Both the position numbers and the translations under genes were made by a program. From positions 1 through 5,072 of the forward strand of contig JABMRZ010000114.1 in NCBI GenBank assembly GCA_013202315.1: DNA of 5,072 nucleotides. The letters run 5' to 3'. Under the pieces are notes generated by a model. That model saw only the letters and a list, made by a program, of their open reading frames with translations. It did not search any database and was not told the DNA's origin. This stretch comes from Candidatus Tariuqbacter arcticus. GTDB lineage: Bacteria; Electryoneota; Tariuqbacteria; Tariuqbacterales; Tariuqbacteraceae. Of the stretch, positions 4,977 through 5,072 are shown piece by piece (position 1 is the first letter of the stretch; each line of letters begins with the position of its first letter).

Positions 4977-5005
4977 GTCACTCGTCATTGGTCACTGGTC
5001 ACTCG
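4977..5005. repeat. GTCAYTS heptamer array upstream of mcp
   Basis: Four perfect 7-bp units run in register: GTCACTC, GTCATTG, GTCACTG and GTCACTC, followed by G. Bases 4983-4997 match the reverse complement of 3809-3823 at 14 of 15 positions, so mcp is bracketed by inverted copies of this family. In the other elements of the window, left arms carry the GTC-first unit on the plus strand. By that rule this is the left arm of a further element continuing past the window. The surrounding 4912-4976 and 5006-5072 are AT-rich and no gene is seen. Confidence 0.85.
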
Positions 5006-5072
5006 AAAAAAGCAATTATAGCCATTCTTAAAAATAATGTCTTATCTTATCTACATTTAAATAATATTCTAA

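Overview
The window looks like part of a tailed-phage (Caudoviricetes-type) head and packaging module, either a prophage or phage DNA of an uncultured bacterium. Five structural or packaging genes all lie on the minus strand. The Shine-Dalgarno sites (GGAG, GAGG, AGGTGA, AAGGA) are ordinary bacterial ones. The sequence alone does not identify the host phylum.

Layout in the direction of phage transcription (right to left): an AT-rich leader with a short GTCAYTS heptamer array (4903-5072); an HK97-fold-like major capsid protein (4902-3826); an 86-bp palindrome-bearing repeat element (3738-3823); a 123-aa beta-rich structural protein (3719-3348); a 294-bp non-coding element bounded by inverted heptamer arrays (3047-3340); a 281-aa connector-like protein with a duplicated 36-residue beta unit (2984-2139); an 87-aa small-terminase candidate (2134-1871); and the large terminase TerL (1890-568). 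The last three genes are tightly coupled. The stop codon of the connector gene lies inside the Shine-Dalgarno of the next gene, and the small protein overlaps terL by 20 bases.

Converging on terL from the left is a plus-strand gene for an S23-type four-helix-bundle protein (160-531). It is bounded by inverted arrays of a different heptamer (TAGGCTR), and it is visibly more AT-rich than the phage genes.

The main discovery candidate is the shared architecture of the interruptions. Three regions of this 5-kb window carry arrays of three different 7-bp units, each arranged as inverted arms around a core. The cores are a four-helix-bundle gene, a non-coding core with small hairpins, and a perfect 20-bp palindrome. 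Each array starts at or within a few bases of the stop codon of a phage gene (terL, the 123-aa gene, mcp). This suggests a family of stop-codon-proximal insertion cassettes, possibly with the S23-like protein as the trans-acting or cargo component. That mechanism is inference; the repeats and their positions are read directly from the sequence.
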